Part shown: piece after piece, positions 19,928 to 29,169 of the stretch
Layout of the letters: every line of letters starts with the position of its first letter
How positions within the stretch are numbered: position 1 is the first letter of the stretch
Source: Sphingomonas soli NBRC 100801
GTDB taxonomy: Bacteria > Pseudomonadota > Alphaproteobacteria > Sphingomonadales > Sphingomonadaceae
Direction: 5' to 3'
Assembly (NCBI RefSeq): GCF_001591025.1
Contig: NZ_BCTZ01000009.1
Coordinates: forward strand, 284,358 to 348,357
DNA: 64,000 nucleotides
The notes under the pieces: generated by a model
What the model was told of the DNA's origin: nothing
Seen by the model: the letters and a program-made list of their open reading frames with translations, nothing else
Database searches by the model: none
Translations under genes and position numbers: made by a program

Positions 19928-19943
19928 AGGAGCAAATCTTATA
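19928..19943 (+). promoter_or_regulatory. infC ribosome binding site and AUA start codon
   Basis: AGGAG at 19928-19932 is followed, after eight bases, by an in-frame ATA (19941-19943). The nearest ATG (19953) lies 20 bases from this site and has no ribosome binding site of its own. Rare AUN start codons on infC are known in Escherichia coli (AUU), where IF-3 recognises and represses its own start. The placement here points to the same kind of autoregulation. Confidence 0.65.
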
Positions 19944-20486
19944 CGTCCTCCCATGACCCGGCGCCCCCTGGCGCCACCGCCGATGAATGGTCCGCGGTTC
20001 AACGAATTCATCCAGTCGCCCAAGGTCCGCGTGATTGATCATGAGGGCGAAAATCTCGGCGTGATGTACACGCGCGAGGCGATTGCGCAGGCGCAGGAAG
20101 TTGGGCTCGACCTTGTCGAAGTGTCGCCGAACGCCGATCCGCCCGTCGCCAAGTTCCTCGACGTAGGCAAGTTCAAGTACGAGGCCCAGAAAAAGGCGAA
20201 CCTCGCCCGCAAGAGCCAGAAGACGCAGGAGATCAAGGAGATCAAAATGCGTCCGAACATCGACGATCATGATTATGAGACGAAGATGAAGGCCGTGCAC
20301 AAGTTCATCGGCGAAGGCGACAAGGTGAAGATCACCCTGCGCTTCCGCGGCCGCGAGCTGAGCCATGGCCAGCTCGGCATGGCGCTGCTCAAGCGCGTGC
20401 AGGACGACACCGCCGAGGACGCCAAGGTGGAGAGCTATCCGCGCATGGAAGGCCGCCAGATGCTGATGGTGCTCTCGCCCAAGTGA
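19941..20486 (+). CDS. infC: Translation initiation factor IF-3
   Basis: IF-3 binds the 30S subunit, keeps it free of 50S and checks the start codon. The protein is 181 residues if ATA is used as start, 177 from the ATG at 19953. The N-domain shows [17 protein letters not shown] then [17 protein letters not shown] and [20 protein letters not shown] lysine-rich linker ([15 protein letters not shown]) and a C-domain follow: [19 protein letters not shown], then [14 protein letters not shown]. It is third in the thrS operon. A strong intrinsic terminator starts 25 bp after its stop; rpmI and rplT, which often follow infC, are not here. Confidence 0.97.
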   Translation: MRPPMTRRPLAPPPMNGPRFNEFIQSPKVRVIDHEGENLGVMYTREAIAQAQEVGLDLVEVSPNADPPVAKFLDVGKFKYEAQKKANLARKSQKTQEIKEIKMRPNIDDHDYETKMKAVHKFIGEGDKVKITLRFRGRELSHGQLGMALLKRVQDDTAEDAKVESYPRMEGRQMLMVLSPK

Positions 20487-20510
20487 TCGCGCGACACCGC
20501 TGAACGATAG

Positions 20511-20538
20511 AAGGGCGGGGCTGCGGCTCCGCCCTTTT
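20511..20538 (+). terminator. Intrinsic terminator after infC
   Basis: An 11-bp stem (AAGGGCGGGGC pairing with GCTCCGCCCTT, one G-U pair) closes a TGCG loop and runs into TTTT. It lies 25 bp after the infC stop, the right place and form to end the thrS-infC transcript. Confidence 0.85.
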
Positions 20539-20941
20539 GGATTCGCGCGCTTTCGAAACCGGAGCGGAAGGTTACACAAAAGTGACACCAAGAACGGGTG
20601 CGCCGCCGCGAATAGTCCCAATGTTCGCACTGCCCGACAGCGGGCTTCAAACCAGCGATTTCAAAGAGCAGGCGGCAGGGCCGACCGGCTTAGCCCAAGC
20701 AGGCGAAATCCTACATTGCAAGCATCTCGTTCAGCCGCAGGCATTGGCCAGCGCGGCGGGGTAAGACGCGCCCCCACCCTCCCCCGTTCGGGGGAATGAC
20801 AGGCGCACCGGCGATGGCCAGCAGGTGAACGGGAACCAACGCCCTCGATTGTGAAAATGCCGGCCGAAGTTGGCATCCATATCTGCCGATCCGTGTGAAA
20901 TACGGGCGGCAAACCGTTGCGATCCATGGGGAGGAGATCGA
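20539..20941. other. Intergenic region, no gene seen
   Basis: No convincing coding sequence was found in these 400 bases. They contain a short GC-rich palindrome (CCCCCGTTCGGGGG, 20781-20794) of the type seen in dispersed repeats. A ribosome binding site (GGGGAGGAG) just before 20942 serves the next gene. The promoter of that gene presumably lies here but could not be placed. Confidence 0.5.
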
Positions 20942-21451
20942 ATGCATGGTAAGACCGCAAAGCTGCTGACGATTACGGGTGCGCTGTTATTCGCGTCCAC
21001 CGCCAATGCCGACGAAAAATCGGCATGGGCCAAATATGAGGCACGCGTCGACGGCATCCTGCTGGCGATCCACCAAGGTTGGGAAACGGGCGAAGCATCG
21101 GAAGGCCGCCGCCAGCGCGTGAAGGAACTCTGCAAAGGCGTCACGCGGGACAGCACCGGTGGACAGGGCTATGTGCTCCCAACCTGGGCGCGATCGCTGA
21201 TCACCGCCTGCGGCTATGTCGACGAGCTTGGCGGCGCGAACCCGGATACGATCTGGTCCTCAAGGGACGCCAAGATCAACTGCAAGCAGATGCAGGAAGA
21301 TGCCAAGGCGATGCTGAAGGCCAAGCCGGTCAAGGTGGCGCCTTCCGTCGAGGAGAAAACGCGGCATCTCGGAACCGATCTGCTGTTCTTCTACGAAGGC
21401 GGCTGCAAGGGGAAGAAGACCGCGAGGAACGCCTATCACCTGGTGGGCTGA
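20942..21451 (+). CDS. Hypothetical small secreted protein
   Basis: The ATG at 20942 has a very good ribosome binding site (GGGGAGGAG, five bases upstream). It gives a 169-residue protein with a Sec signal (AKLLTITGALLFASTANADE). The mature part is mostly helical and polar and has four cysteines (in ELCKGV, ITACGY, INCKQM and GGCKGKK), which may form two disulfides in the periplasm. No family was recognised. It stands alone between two repeat-containing gaps. Confidence 0.7.
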   Translation: MHGKTAKLLTITGALLFASTANADEKSAWAKYEARVDGILLAIHQGWETGEASEGRRQRVKELCKGVTRDSTGGQGYVLPTWARSLITACGYVDELGGANPDTIWSSRDAKINCKQMQEDAKAMLKAKPVKVAPSVEEKTRHLGTDLLFFYEGGCKGKKTARNAYHLVG

Positions 21452-21491
21452 CTTGTGTCGGGCCGGCTCGAGGGCCGACTTCGGGGCTTTG

Positions 21492-21575
21492 CGCCGTCCC
21501 CGCGCAAGCGGGAACCGGCGATGCGAGCGATGCGCTTTGGGCTCTGGGTCCCCGCTTTCGCGGGGATGACGGCTA
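21492..21575. repeat. Dispersed palindromic repeat
   Basis: Two inverted units, GTCCCCGCGCAAGCGGGAAC and GGTCCCCGCTTTCGCGGGGA, flank a short spacer. The second unit is identical to one at the right end of the window (about 63923-63942) and is the mirror of the ccccgcgaaagcgggg unit at 27121-27136. It lies between two convergent genes, where such elements usually accumulate. Confidence 0.75.
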
Positions 21576-21624
21576 TATAATGGGGTGGCCGCCTTTGGTC
21601 ACCGCCACGCGCGCGAGGAGCGCG

Positions 21625-22011
21625 TCAGGCTGCGGCCGGCGGCTCCCACAGCTCGATCGGGTTGCCTTCGGGATCGTGGATCCGGGCGAATTGCCCCGTC
21701 TCCGGAGAGTTCCACTCGTCCTTGACGGTGATCTCGATCCCCGCCGCGTTCAATTGATCGAGCAGGCTGTCGAGATCGGTCACCCGCAGATTGATCATAT
21801 GCTGCTTGTCCGCAGCGAAATAATCGGTGTCGGCCTTGAAGGGGGCGAAGACCATCGGGCCGCCGGCGGTGGTCCAGACCCATTGGTTGACCACCCCCTC
21901 ACCGGTGCCGTCGCAGCCGCCGCCGACGTTCAGATGCTCGCGATACCAGGCGTTCAGCGCGTCAGGGTCCTTCGCGCGGAAGAAGAGGCCACCCATTCCG
22001 ATCACCGGCAT
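21625..22011 (-). CDS. VOC family (glyoxalase/bleomycin-resistance fold) protein
   Basis: This 128-residue protein is a single vicinal-oxygen-chelate domain built from two beta-alpha-beta-beta-beta units. Recognisable parts are LFFRAKDPDALNAWYREHL at the start and ARIHDPEGNPIELWEPPA at the end, where the glutamate of IELWEP is the usual metal ligand. Members act as lyases, dioxygenases or resistance proteins; nothing here points to one substrate. It starts 12 bp after glnD on the same strand and may be its downstream partner. Confidence 0.85.
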   Translation of the reverse strand: MPVIGMGGLFFRAKDPDALNAWYREHLNVGGGCDGTGEGVVNQWVWTTAGGPMVFAPFKADTDYFAADKQHMINLRVTDLDSLLDQLNAAGIEITVKDEWNSPETGQFARIHDPEGNPIELWEPPAAA

Positions 22012-22023
22012 CGTCCGTCTCCT

Positions 22024-24774
22024 TCAAGCCGCCTGCGCCACGCTCCCATCCCCCGAAGCCGCATCGAGCAGCCTTCGCTCGATCGTCTTCAGCCGGGCAG
22101 CGCTCTCGATCTTATCGCCCAACAGATCGGTGAGATAGAAGGTATCGACGGCGCGCTCGCCATAGGTGGCGACATGCGCCGAATGGATCGTGACCTTTGA
22201 CTGGAACAATGCCTGCGCCAGATGGAAGAGCAAAGCAGGCCGGTCGCGCGCATTGACCTCGATCACGGTGAAGCGGTTCGATGCCTTGTTGTCGATCAGC
22301 ACATTGGGCTCGATATTGAACGCATCGGCGCGAAGGCGCGGCAGCGGGCGGCTCTTGAGCCGTTCGGACAGCTTGGCGCGGTTGGCCAGCGCATCGGCGA
22401 TGCTCATCTTGATCCGCTGGAGCTGCTCGTCGCCATCGAAGGGGCGGCCGAGCGGGTCCTGAACGAGGAAATTATCGAGCGCCATGCCATCGCGGGTGGT
22501 GTGGATGCGCGCATCGATGATGTTGCCGCCGGCGACATGGATCGCGCCCGCGATCCGATAGAACAGCCCCGGATGATCCGAGGCATAGACCGTGACCAGC
22601 GTCGCGCCGCGTTCGGGATAGACCTGTGCTTCCACCGACAATTGCGCATCCACGGCGGCATCGATCTGGCGGGCGTTGCGTTCGAGCACGTCGAGCGGCT
22701 CAGCGATCCAATAGGATTCGGTCAGTCGCTTCTTGAGCGCGTCCATGCGCCTGGCGTTCCAGCCGAGTATGCCGGCGAGCGCTTCCTGCTTGGCGGCCAC
22801 GCGCTCGCTGCGGCCCTTTTGCTTGTGGCCGAGGCGCAGCACTTCCTCTGCGGCTTCGAACAGATTGCCGAGCAACTGGCGCTTCCAGCCGTTCCACACG
22901 CCGGGGCCGACCGCGCGGATATCGACGATGGTGAGGATCAGCAGCAGGCGCAGCCGCTCCGGGCTCTGCACATGCTCGGCGAAATCGAGGATCGTCTTGA
23001 AATCGGAAAGGTCGCGCTTGAACGCCGTGGCCGACATCAGCAGATGCCAGCGCACCAGCCAGGCGACATTTTCGGTCTCCGCAGGGGTGAGCCCCAGGCG
23101 CGGACAGAGCCGTTCGGCCACCTCAGCACCCAGCACCGAATGATCGCCGCCGCGCCCCTTGGCGATGTCATGCAGCAGCACCGCGCAATAGAGCACCCGG
23201 CGGCTGACGACCTGCTGGAAGATGCCGCTGGCGAGCGGATGATCTTCCTTGAGCTCGCCCTTCTCGATCTGGCTGAGCAGCCCGATCGCGCGGATCGAAT
23301 GCTCGTCCACCGTATAATGGTGGTACATATCGAACTGCATCTGCGCGACGACGCGACCGAATTCGGGCACGAAGCGGCCGAACACCCCGCTCTCGTTCAT
23401 CCAGCGCAGCACGGTTTCGGGATCGCGCGGGCTGGTCAACACATCAAGGAAGAGCGCGTTGGCGCGCGGATCGGTGCGGACGCCATCGACCAGCCGTGCG
23501 TCGCGCGCAGCGGCGCGCATCGCGAGTGGATGAATCTCCAGCCCGTGCAGATCGGCGAGCTGGAACAATTCGATCAGCCGGACGGGATTTTCCGCGAAGA
23601 AATTGTCGCGCGGGATCGCCAGCCGCCCGCGATCGAGGCTGAAGCCGTTGAGCTTGCGCGGGCTGCGGAACAGCGAGGTGAAGCCGAAGCGCGAACCACG
23701 CGCGGCGAACTTCTCATCGAGATGCGCAAGGAAGACGCCGGTGAGGTCGCCGACCATCTTCGCCTGGAGAAAGTAGAAGTGCATGAAGCGCTCCACCTTC
23801 GACTTCCCCGGCCGATCCGAATAGCGCATCCGCTCGGCAAGCTCGCGCTGGACGTCGAAGGTCAGGCGATCCTCGGGCCGGTCGGTGATCAGATGGAGCT
23901 GGTTGCGCACCGCCCAGAGGAAATTCTCTGCACGGCGGAACTGACGGAATTCGTGCGCGGAAAGCAGCCCTGCCTCGACCAGCTCGGAAGGCTCGCGGAC
24001 ATTATAGGCGTATTTGCCGATCCAGAAGAGCGTGTGGAGATCGCGAAGGCCGCCCTTCCCCTCCTTGATATTGGGTTCCACCACATAGCGGCTGTCGCCC
24101 ATGCGCTTGTGCCGCGCCTCGCGCTCGGCCAGCTTTTCGGCGATGAAGGCGCGGGCGGTGTCGTGCTGGACCTCCGCCTTGAAGCGGCGCGCGGCCTCGT
24201 CATACAGGCCGGTATCGCCCCAGACATAGCGCGCCTCCAGCAGTGCCGTGCGGACGGTGACGTCGGCCTTGGCCTGGCGCACCATCTCGTCGAGCGAGCG
24301 CGACGAATGGCCGACCTTGAGCTGCATGTCCCATAGCGAATAGAGCATGGATTCGATCACCTGCTCGCTCCAGCCGGTGACCTTCCACGGCGTGAGGAAG
24401 GCGATGTCGATGTCCGAATGCGGGGCCATCTCGCCGCGCCCATAGCCGCCGACCGCGACGAGCGTCATGCGCTCGGCCGCGCTGGGATTCGAATTGCGGT
24501 GCAGCCGCTCGACGGTGAAATCCCAGAGCAGGCGGAGGAGCTGATCGATCAGGAACGCGCCCGCCGCCGCCGCTTCGAGCCCGCGCGAGGGATGCTCGGC
24601 GATGCGGCGCGCAATCTCGGCCCGGCCGGCATCTAGCGCGAGGCGCAACTCGGCGGTGGCCGCCTGGCGCAGCGCCGCCTCGTCCTTCGCCTCCAGCATC
24701 GCGAGCTTTTCGGCCACGCCGCGGCGATCGATCAGCGCGCGGCGGTTCGGGACGGAATCGAAGCGGGAGGACAT
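22024..24774 (-). CDS. glnD: [Protein-PII] uridylyltransferase / uridylyl-removing enzyme
   Basis: This 916-residue bifunctional enzyme adds UMP to PII proteins when glutamine is scarce and removes it when glutamine is plentiful. The nucleotidyltransferase domain (about 60-250) has VGGYGRGEMAPHSDIDIAF with the two catalytic aspartates. The HD phosphohydrolase domain (about 460-620) has VLLHDIAKGRGGDHSVLG. Two C-terminal ACT domains sense glutamine (VYASDHPGLFYRIAGAIHV and VNARDRPALLFHLAQALF). Length and order are normal. No PII or glutamine synthetase gene is nearby. Confidence 0.98.
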   Translation of the reverse strand: MSSRFDSVPNRRALIDRRGVAEKLAMLEAKDEAALRQAATAELRLALDAGRAEIARRIAEHPSRGLEAAAAGAFLIDQLLRLLWDFTVERLHRNSNPSAAERMTLVAVGGYGRGEMAPHSDIDIAFLTPWKVTGWSEQVIESMLYSLWDMQLKVGHSSRSLDEMVRQAKADVTVRTALLEARYVWGDTGLYDEAARRFKAEVQHDTARAFIAEKLAEREARHKRMGDSRYVVEPNIKEGKGGLRDLHTLFWIGKYAYNVREPSELVEAGLLSAHEFRQFRRAENFLWAVRNQLHLITDRPEDRLTFDVQRELAERMRYSDRPGKSKVERFMHFYFLQAKMVGDLTGVFLAHLDEKFAARGSRFGFTSLFRSPRKLNGFSLDRGRLAIPRDNFFAENPVRLIELFQLADLHGLEIHPLAMRAAARDARLVDGVRTDPRANALFLDVLTSPRDPETVLRWMNESGVFGRFVPEFGRVVAQMQFDMYHHYTVDEHSIRAIGLLSQIEKGELKEDHPLASGIFQQVVSRRVLYCAVLLHDIAKGRGGDHSVLGAEVAERLCPRLGLTPAETENVAWLVRWHLLMSATAFKRDLSDFKTILDFAEHVQSPERLRLLLILTIVDIRAVGPGVWNGWKRQLLGNLFEAAEEVLRLGHKQKGRSERVAAKQEALAGILGWNARRMDALKKRLTESYWIAEPLDVLERNARQIDAAVDAQLSVEAQVYPERGATLVTVYASDHPGLFYRIAGAIHVAGGNIIDARIHTTRDGMALDNFLVQDPLGRPFDGDEQLQRIKMSIADALANRAKLSERLKSRPLPRLRADAFNIEPNVLIDNKASNRFTVIEVNARDRPALLFHLAQALFQSKVTIHSAHVATYGERAVDTFYLTDLLGDKIESAARLKTIERRLLDAASGDGSVAQAA

Positions 24775-24821
24775 AGCAAGCGAATAAGGCTGAACCGGCG
24801 GCTAGTCACCCCGGACGTTGC

Positions 24822-25181
24822 TCAACCGCGCATCCACCAGAGCGCCAGCGTCGCGATCAGCCCGAAAGCGTATAGCGGCCCAAAGATGATCTTGGTGCGG
24901 CCCGCGAGCCATTGCGGCAGGTAGATATCGAAATTGGGCCGACGATCCGAAGTGTAGCGCGCCGCAACGCGCTGCAACGGGCACTCCCCGCCATTGAGCG
25001 CGAGGACGGCGCATTCCACTGCGACGACGGCAATGAGCATGAACGCCGCCCGGAAATCGCCGATCCACGCCATGACCGGTATGGCCAGGACACAGCCAGC
25101 GAAAAGCGCCCAGATCGCTGAGTGCACGCCTTTCAGGAAACGCAACCGGCCCCGATCGCCCAAGGCCGACTGCGCGCGCAA
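24822..25181 (-). CDS. Conserved small membrane protein of unknown function
   Basis: This 119-residue protein would start with TTG at 25181, 2 bp after the grpE stop. It has three membrane helices (about 20-40, 43-63 and 98-117). Between the last two lies ECPLQRVAARYTSDRRPNFD then IYLPQWLAGRTK, a pattern (CPLT/Q..A..Y, FDIYLPxWLA) seen in small uncharacterised membrane proteins of several Proteobacteria. The function is unknown. The hydrophobic pattern and tight spacing to grpE support a real gene, though the start is uncertain. Confidence 0.65.
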   Translation of the reverse strand: MRAQSALGDRGRLRFLKGVHSAIWALFAGCVLAIPVMAWIGDFRAAFMLIAVVAVECAVLALNGGECPLQRVAARYTSDRRPNFDIYLPQWLAGRTKIIFGPLYAFGLIATLALWWMRG

Positions 25182-25183
25182 AT

Positions 25184-25759
25184 TCAGTCCGGCTTCTTCG
25201 CCACGCCCACCAGCGCGGGGCGCAGCAGGCGATCCTTGATCATGTAGCCCGACTGGATTTCCTGGACGATCGTGCCCGGCTCCGCATCGGCCGAGGGCAC
25301 CTCCATCATCGCCTGATGCCGGTTGGGATCGAGCGCTTCGCCCATCGCCACGATCTTCGAGATGCCGTGGCGCGCGAACACCGAATCGAGCTCGCGGCCC
25401 GTCGCCTCGATACCGGTGACCAGCCCCTTGAGCTTTTCGTCCTCGCGCAGCTCGGCGGGAAAGGCGGAAAGCGCACGCGAGAGATTGTCGGCTACCGAGA
25501 GCACGTCGCGCGCAAAGGCGGTTGCGGCATAGGTCTTGGCGTCCTGCGCTTCCTTCTCGAAGCGGCGGCGGACATTCTGAGTCTCGGCCTGGGCGTAGAG
25601 AACCGCAGCCTTGGCCTCGGCCAGCTCGGCCTCCAATTCGCTCAGCCGGTCATGCTCCGCGACTTCGGGCGCAGCCTCGGCAGTTTCCTCACGCAGGTCG
25701 AGCGCCTCGTCCTGCGGTTCGTGAGCCTCGGTGGTGTCCATCTTCTTGTCTTTCGCCAT
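25184..25759 (-). CDS. grpE: GrpE nucleotide exchange factor
   Basis: This 191-residue co-chaperone releases ADP from DnaK. A long acidic coiled coil (about 20-90, with EHDRLSELEAELAEAKAAVL) leads to FEKEAQDAKTYAATAFARDV and the GrpE signature region LKGLVTGIEATGRELDSVFA. The C-terminal beta domain has DPNRHQAMMEVPSADAEPGT and VVQEIQSGY-like IVQEIQSGYMIKDRLLRPA. It lies 12 bp after hrcA. Pairing of grpE with hrcA, away from dnaKJ, is common in alphaproteobacteria. Confidence 0.97.
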   Translation of the reverse strand: MAKDKKMDTTEAHEPQDEALDLREETAEAAPEVAEHDRLSELEAELAEAKAAVLYAQAETQNVRRRFEKEAQDAKTYAATAFARDVLSVADNLSRALSAFPAELREDEKLKGLVTGIEATGRELDSVFARHGISKIVAMGEALDPNRHQAMMEVPSADAEPGTIVQEIQSGYMIKDRLLRPALVGVAKKPD

Positions 25760-25771
25760 ATCTCTTCTTGT

Positions 25772-26815
25772 TCAAGCAAGTAACCGGGCCAAAGTGGCCG
25801 CCGTGAAATCCACCATTGGCACTACGCGCGCATAATTCAACCGGGTCGGGCCGATCACGCCCACCACGCCGACCACGCGACCATCGAGCGCGCGCACCGG
25901 CTTGGCGATCACCGACGAGCCGGAAAGGGCGAAGAGCTTGTTCTCCGATCCGATGAAAATGCGCGTCGCCTCGCCTTCGCTGGCGCTGTCGAGCAGGCGG
26001 GCGATCTCCTCCTTGCCCTCAAGCTCGTCGAGCAGCTGGCGGACGCGATCGAGATCCTCGGCGGCGGTGGCGTCGATCAGCCGCGCCTGGCCGCGCACGA
26101 TCAGCACCGGGCGGCGGCCGCCATCCTCGCTCCACACCGCAAGCCCGCGCTCGACCAGAGCGGCGGCGGCGCTGTCGAGCGCGGCACGCTGCGCCTTGAG
26201 ATCATGGGCGATACGGCGCTGGGCCTCGCTGAGCGTCACCCCGCCGAGCATCGCGGTCAGGTAGTTGCTCGCCTGTTGGAGCGCCGCGACGTCCATGCCG
26301 CCGGGCAGCTCGACAACGCGATTCTCGACCGAGCCGTCTTCGCCGACAAGCACGGCGAGCGCGCGATCATGGCTGAGCGGCACGAAGCTGAACTGGCGGA
26401 GCACCGGCTCTGCCTTGGGCACCAGCACAAGCCCCGCACAGGCGGACAGGCCGGAGAGGGCGGCGGTGGTGCCGGCAAGGGCATCCTCGACCGGTCCGGC
26501 CTGCCCCGCGCGCATCTCGATCGCGGCGCGCTCCTCGGCGGAAGGGGCACTGGCCTGCATCATGCCGTCGACGAACAGGCGGAGCCCGATTTCGGTGGGC
26601 ATGCGCCCGGCGCTGGTATGCGGCGCGGCGAGCAGGCCAAGCTCCTCGAGGTCCTGCATCACGTTGCGGATCGAGGCGGGCGAGAGATTGAGCGCGGAAA
26701 TCTTCGAGATCGTCCGCGATCCCACCGGCGCGCCGGTATCCAGATAGGAATCCACCACGATCCGGAACACGTCGCGCGCGCGATCGGTCAGTTCGTGGAT
26801 GGGGGGTGTGATCAT
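25772..26815 (-). CDS. hrcA: Heat-inducible transcription repressor HrcA
   Basis: This 347-residue repressor binds CIRCE elements and controls groESL-type heat-shock genes. The N-terminal winged helix covers about 8-80 (LTDRARDVFRIVVDSYLDTG then PVGSRTISKISALNLSPAS and IRNVMQDLEELGLL), followed by HTSAGRMPTEIGLRLFVDGM. The C-terminus (VVGVIGPTRLNYARVVPMVD) is the HrcA signature end. It heads a grpE-containing operon. No CIRCE inverted repeat was found in its own upstream region, so its targets here are presumably elsewhere, for example groESL. Confidence 0.97.
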   Translation of the reverse strand: MITPPIHELTDRARDVFRIVVDSYLDTGAPVGSRTISKISALNLSPASIRNVMQDLEELGLLAAPHTSAGRMPTEIGLRLFVDGMMQASAPSAEERAAIEMRAGQAGPVEDALAGTTAALSGLSACAGLVLVPKAEPVLRQFSFVPLSHDRALAVLVGEDGSVENRVVELPGGMDVAALQQASNYLTAMLGGVTLSEAQRRIAHDLKAQRAALDSAAAALVERGLAVWSEDGGRRPVLIVRGQARLIDATAAEDLDRVRQLLDELEGKEEIARLLDSASEGEATRIFIGSENKLFALSGSSVIAKPVRALDGRVVGVVGVIGPTRLNYARVVPMVDFTAATLARLLA

Positions 26816-26985
26816 TGGGTCCTATGTAGCGAGTCTCGGCCGTGCGCCAAGCACACGCGGGGTCAAATCATTGTCCCCTCGCCTCTCGTTCGGGGCGGCC
26901 AGACTGTGAACCCACAGCAACGGCGTTGGGCGTGCCGGCGAACGACCGACTATGGGCGGGAAGCCGTCATTCCCCACGTCCGCAC

Positions 26986-27146
26986 CCGTCATCCCGGACC
27001 TTTTCCGGGATCCACCTGGCGGCACTCGATGGACAAGAGACTCCGGCCTAAACACTCGCAGCTTGGTGGACCCCGGAACAAGTCGGCGATTATCTGTTTG
27101 CGCCAAGTAATCCACGTCATCCCCGCGAAAGCGGGGATGACGAAAA
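26986..27146. repeat. Composite palindromic repeat, copy A
   Basis: This 160-bp block starts CCGTCATCCCGGACCTTTTC and ends with the hairpin CCCCGCGAAAGCGGGG followed by ATGACGAAAA. Its inner part (CACCTGGCGGCACTCGATGG, CTTGGTGGACCCCGGAACAA, GTCGGCGATTATCTGTTTGC) recurs almost word for word at 63738-63873. It occupies the hrcA-lipoprotein gap (26816-27193), in which no gene is seen. With conserved ends and no reading frame it behaves like a non-autonomous dispersed element. Confidence 0.8.
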
Positions 27147-27193
27147 GGGGTCGTGAGCCGACCGACCGCTTTTACAAAGTCCATAGCCTCCCC

Positions 27194-27709
27194 TCAGGGC
27201 CGCTCGCCGATCAGCGCTTCGAGCGCGCGGACGGTTTCGGGCGCGCTGCCGATCGCTTCGGCCATGTCCTGATTATCGTCCATGTCGCAGCCGAAATAGA
27301 AAGCGAGCGACTGGCTGTCGCCGATCGCGCGGGTCCAGGTGATGTCGGCGCTGGGCAGGTCGGTCGCCGCCGAGCGGCAGAGCGCCTTGTTGTCGGGCGT
27401 GTAGCGCGCCGTACCGCTTTTGGGGCGATAGGGCGCGAGCTTGGCGGCGAAGGCTTCGTATTCGGAGCGGCTGAGCTTGAACTCGCGGGTGCCGGTGGCC
27501 GCGGTGAAGCGCTTGCCTTCGAAAATGCCGGTGCCGTCCGGGCGGAGCGTGACGACATAGACCGGGCATACGCCGAAGCAGGGGCCGGTTTCGTAGCGGA
27601 TCGAATCGCCCTCGATCGCGACCGGCGCATCGGGAAGATCGGGGCGACCATCGCGTGCGCACCCCGCCAGAACCAGCGCCGCCGCGCCCAACGCCACCCA
27701 ATGCCGCAT
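27194..27709 (-). CDS. DUF6438-type lipoprotein
   Basis: This 171-residue protein has a lipoprotein signal ([17 protein letters not shown], Cys17 as the lipid site). The mature part matches the DUF6438 pattern: [20 protein letters not shown] followed by [10 protein letters not shown], with two cysteines in PCFGVCP, and [20 protein letters not shown] later. Such proteins sit in the envelope and have no assigned function. The start at 27709 gives the lipobox; an in-frame codon at 27778 would bury it. It is divergent from rph. Confidence 0.75.
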   Translation of the reverse strand: MRHWVALGAAALVLAGCARDGRPDLPDAPVAIEGDSIRYETGPCFGVCPVYVVTLRPDGTGIFEGKRFTAATGTREFKLSRSEYEAFAAKLAPYRPKSGTARYTPDNKALCRSAATDLPSADITWTRAIGDSQSLAFYFGCDMDDNQDMAEAIGSAPETVRALEALIGERP

Positions 27710-27801
27710 CTTCCGTCTCCTACAGCGGACCCGCCGCAACACTGGCGCGTTCCACCGTTCGCGTCTACGTGGCGGCATCTAGTTTACAGGAGAATGAACC
27801 G

Positions 27802-28515
27802 ATGCGCCCATCCGGCCGCGCCCCCGACGAAATGCGCAGCATCAGCATCGAGCCCCATTTCACGCGTCATGCCGAAGGATCGGTGCTGATCGGCTTTGGC
27901 GACACGCGCGTGCTGGTGACCGCGAGCATCGAGGAGCGGATCCCGCCATGGCTGCGCGGCAAGGGCGAAGGCTGGGTTACCGCCGAATATGGCATGCTGC
28001 CCCGCGCCACCCACACGCGCGGCAGCCGCGAGGCGGCCAAGGGCAAGCAATCGGGCCGCACGCAGGAGATCCAGCGGCTGATCGGGCGCTCGCTGCGCGC
28101 AGTCACCGACCTCAAGCTGCTCGGCGAGCGCCAGATCACGCTCGATTGCGACGTGCTCCAGGCCGATGGCGGCACGCGCACGGCGGCGATCAGCGGCGCA
28201 TGGGTGGCGCTGCGGCTTGCGGTCAACGGCCTGCTCAAGTCGGGCGCGCTGACGGTGGATCCGATCCAGCATCAGGTCGCTGCGGTCTCGTGCGGCATCT
28301 ATCAGGGCACTCCTGTGCTCGACTTGGATTATGACGAGGATTCGAACGCGGACGCAGACGCCAATTTCGTTTTGCTCTCCAACGGCCAGATCGCCGAGGC
28401 GCAGGCGACAGCGGAGGGCGCGACCTATGACGAGGAAGGGCTGCTCCGCCTGCTCCGCCTCGCCCGTATCGGCTGCGGCCGGATCTTCGAGGCCCAGCTG
28501 AAAGCCGTGCAATGA
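27802..28515 (+). CDS. rph: Ribonuclease PH
   Basis: This 237-residue phosphorolytic exoribonuclease trims tRNA 3' ends. Signature stretches are [59 protein letters not shown] and [17 protein letters not shown], with [17 protein letters not shown] near the end. Length is typical. AGGAG lies nine bases before the ATG at 27802; in-frame codons upstream do not fit the family. The rdgB gene overlaps its stop by 4 bp (ATGA), a common pairing. Confidence 0.98.
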   Translation: MRPSGRAPDEMRSISIEPHFTRHAEGSVLIGFGDTRVLVTASIEERIPPWLRGKGEGWVTAEYGMLPRATHTRGSREAAKGKQSGRTQEIQRLIGRSLRAVTDLKLLGERQITLDCDVLQADGGTRTAAISGAWVALRLAVNGLLKSGALTVDPIQHQVAAVSCGIYQGTPVLDLDYDEDSNADADANFVLLSNGQIAEAQATAEGATYDEEGLLRLLRLARIGCGRIFEAQLKAVQ

Positions 28516-29159
28516 ACGGACCCGACGAAGGTATTGGCGGGGACGCCCCTCAGGCGATCCGCAAGCTTGCCCCCGGCAGGCTGGTGATCGCCAGCCACAA
28601 TGCGGGCAAGGTGCGCGAGATCCGCGCGCTGCTGGGGCCGTTCGGGATCGAGCCGGTTTCAGCGGCGGAACTCGACCTGCCCGAGCCGGATGAGACCGGC
28701 ACTACCTTCGTCGCCAACGCCGAGCTCAAGGCGCTGCAGGCCGCCGATCTATCCGGCCTGCCCGCGCTGGCCGACGATAGCGGCCTGTGCGTCGATGCGC
28801 TGGGCGGCGATCCGGGCATCTTCTCGGCGCGCTGGGCGGGCGAGAGCAAGGATTTCGGCGTTGCGATGCGGCTGATCGAGGACAAGATGGCCGCGCTGCC
28901 GCCCGAAACGGGGCGCGACGCCCACTTCATCTGCGCGCTCGCGCTGGCCTGGCCCGACGGCCATGTCGAATGGTTCGAAGGGCGCGTGGACGGCACCTTG
29001 GTATGGCCTCCGCGTGGGGAACACGGCTTCGGCTATGACCCGATGTTCCTGCCCAACGGCCATGCAGAGACGTTCGGCGAGATGGACCCCGAGGCCAAGC
29101 ACGCGATGAGCCACCGCGCGGATGCCTTCAACCAGCTCGTCGCGGCGGTGCTCGACTAA
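28512..29159 (+). CDS. rdgB: RdgB/HAM1 family non-canonical purine NTP pyrophosphatase
   Basis: This 215-residue house-cleaning enzyme hydrolyses dITP, XTP and ITP to monophosphates, keeping deaminated purines out of DNA. Motifs are [43 protein letters not shown] and [10 protein letters not shown] then SHRADAF. The first 20 residues are an extension before the usual start of the fold. It overlaps rph by 4 bp and is convergent with the TonB-dependent receptor gene 10 bp away. Confidence 0.97.
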   Translation: MNGPDEGIGGDAPQAIRKLAPGRLVIASHNAGKVREIRALLGPFGIEPVSAAELDLPEPDETGTTFVANAELKALQAADLSGLPALADDSGLCVDALGGDPGIFSARWAGESKDFGVAMRLIEDKMAALPPETGRDAHFICALALAWPDGHVEWFEGRVDGTLVWPPRGEHGFGYDPMFLPNGHAETFGEMDPEAKHAMSHRADAFNQLVAAVLD

Positions 29160-29169
29160 AGCCCCGGCG

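Noticed and set aside
22222..24336. A 704-residue open frame antisense to glnD
   Set aside because: It is a shadow of glnD; the composition is typical of the third-position GC pattern and there is no recognisable domain or ribosome binding site.
26816..26900. A CIRCE element upstream of hrcA
   Set aside because: No TTAGCACTC-type inverted repeat is present in the bases before hrcA.
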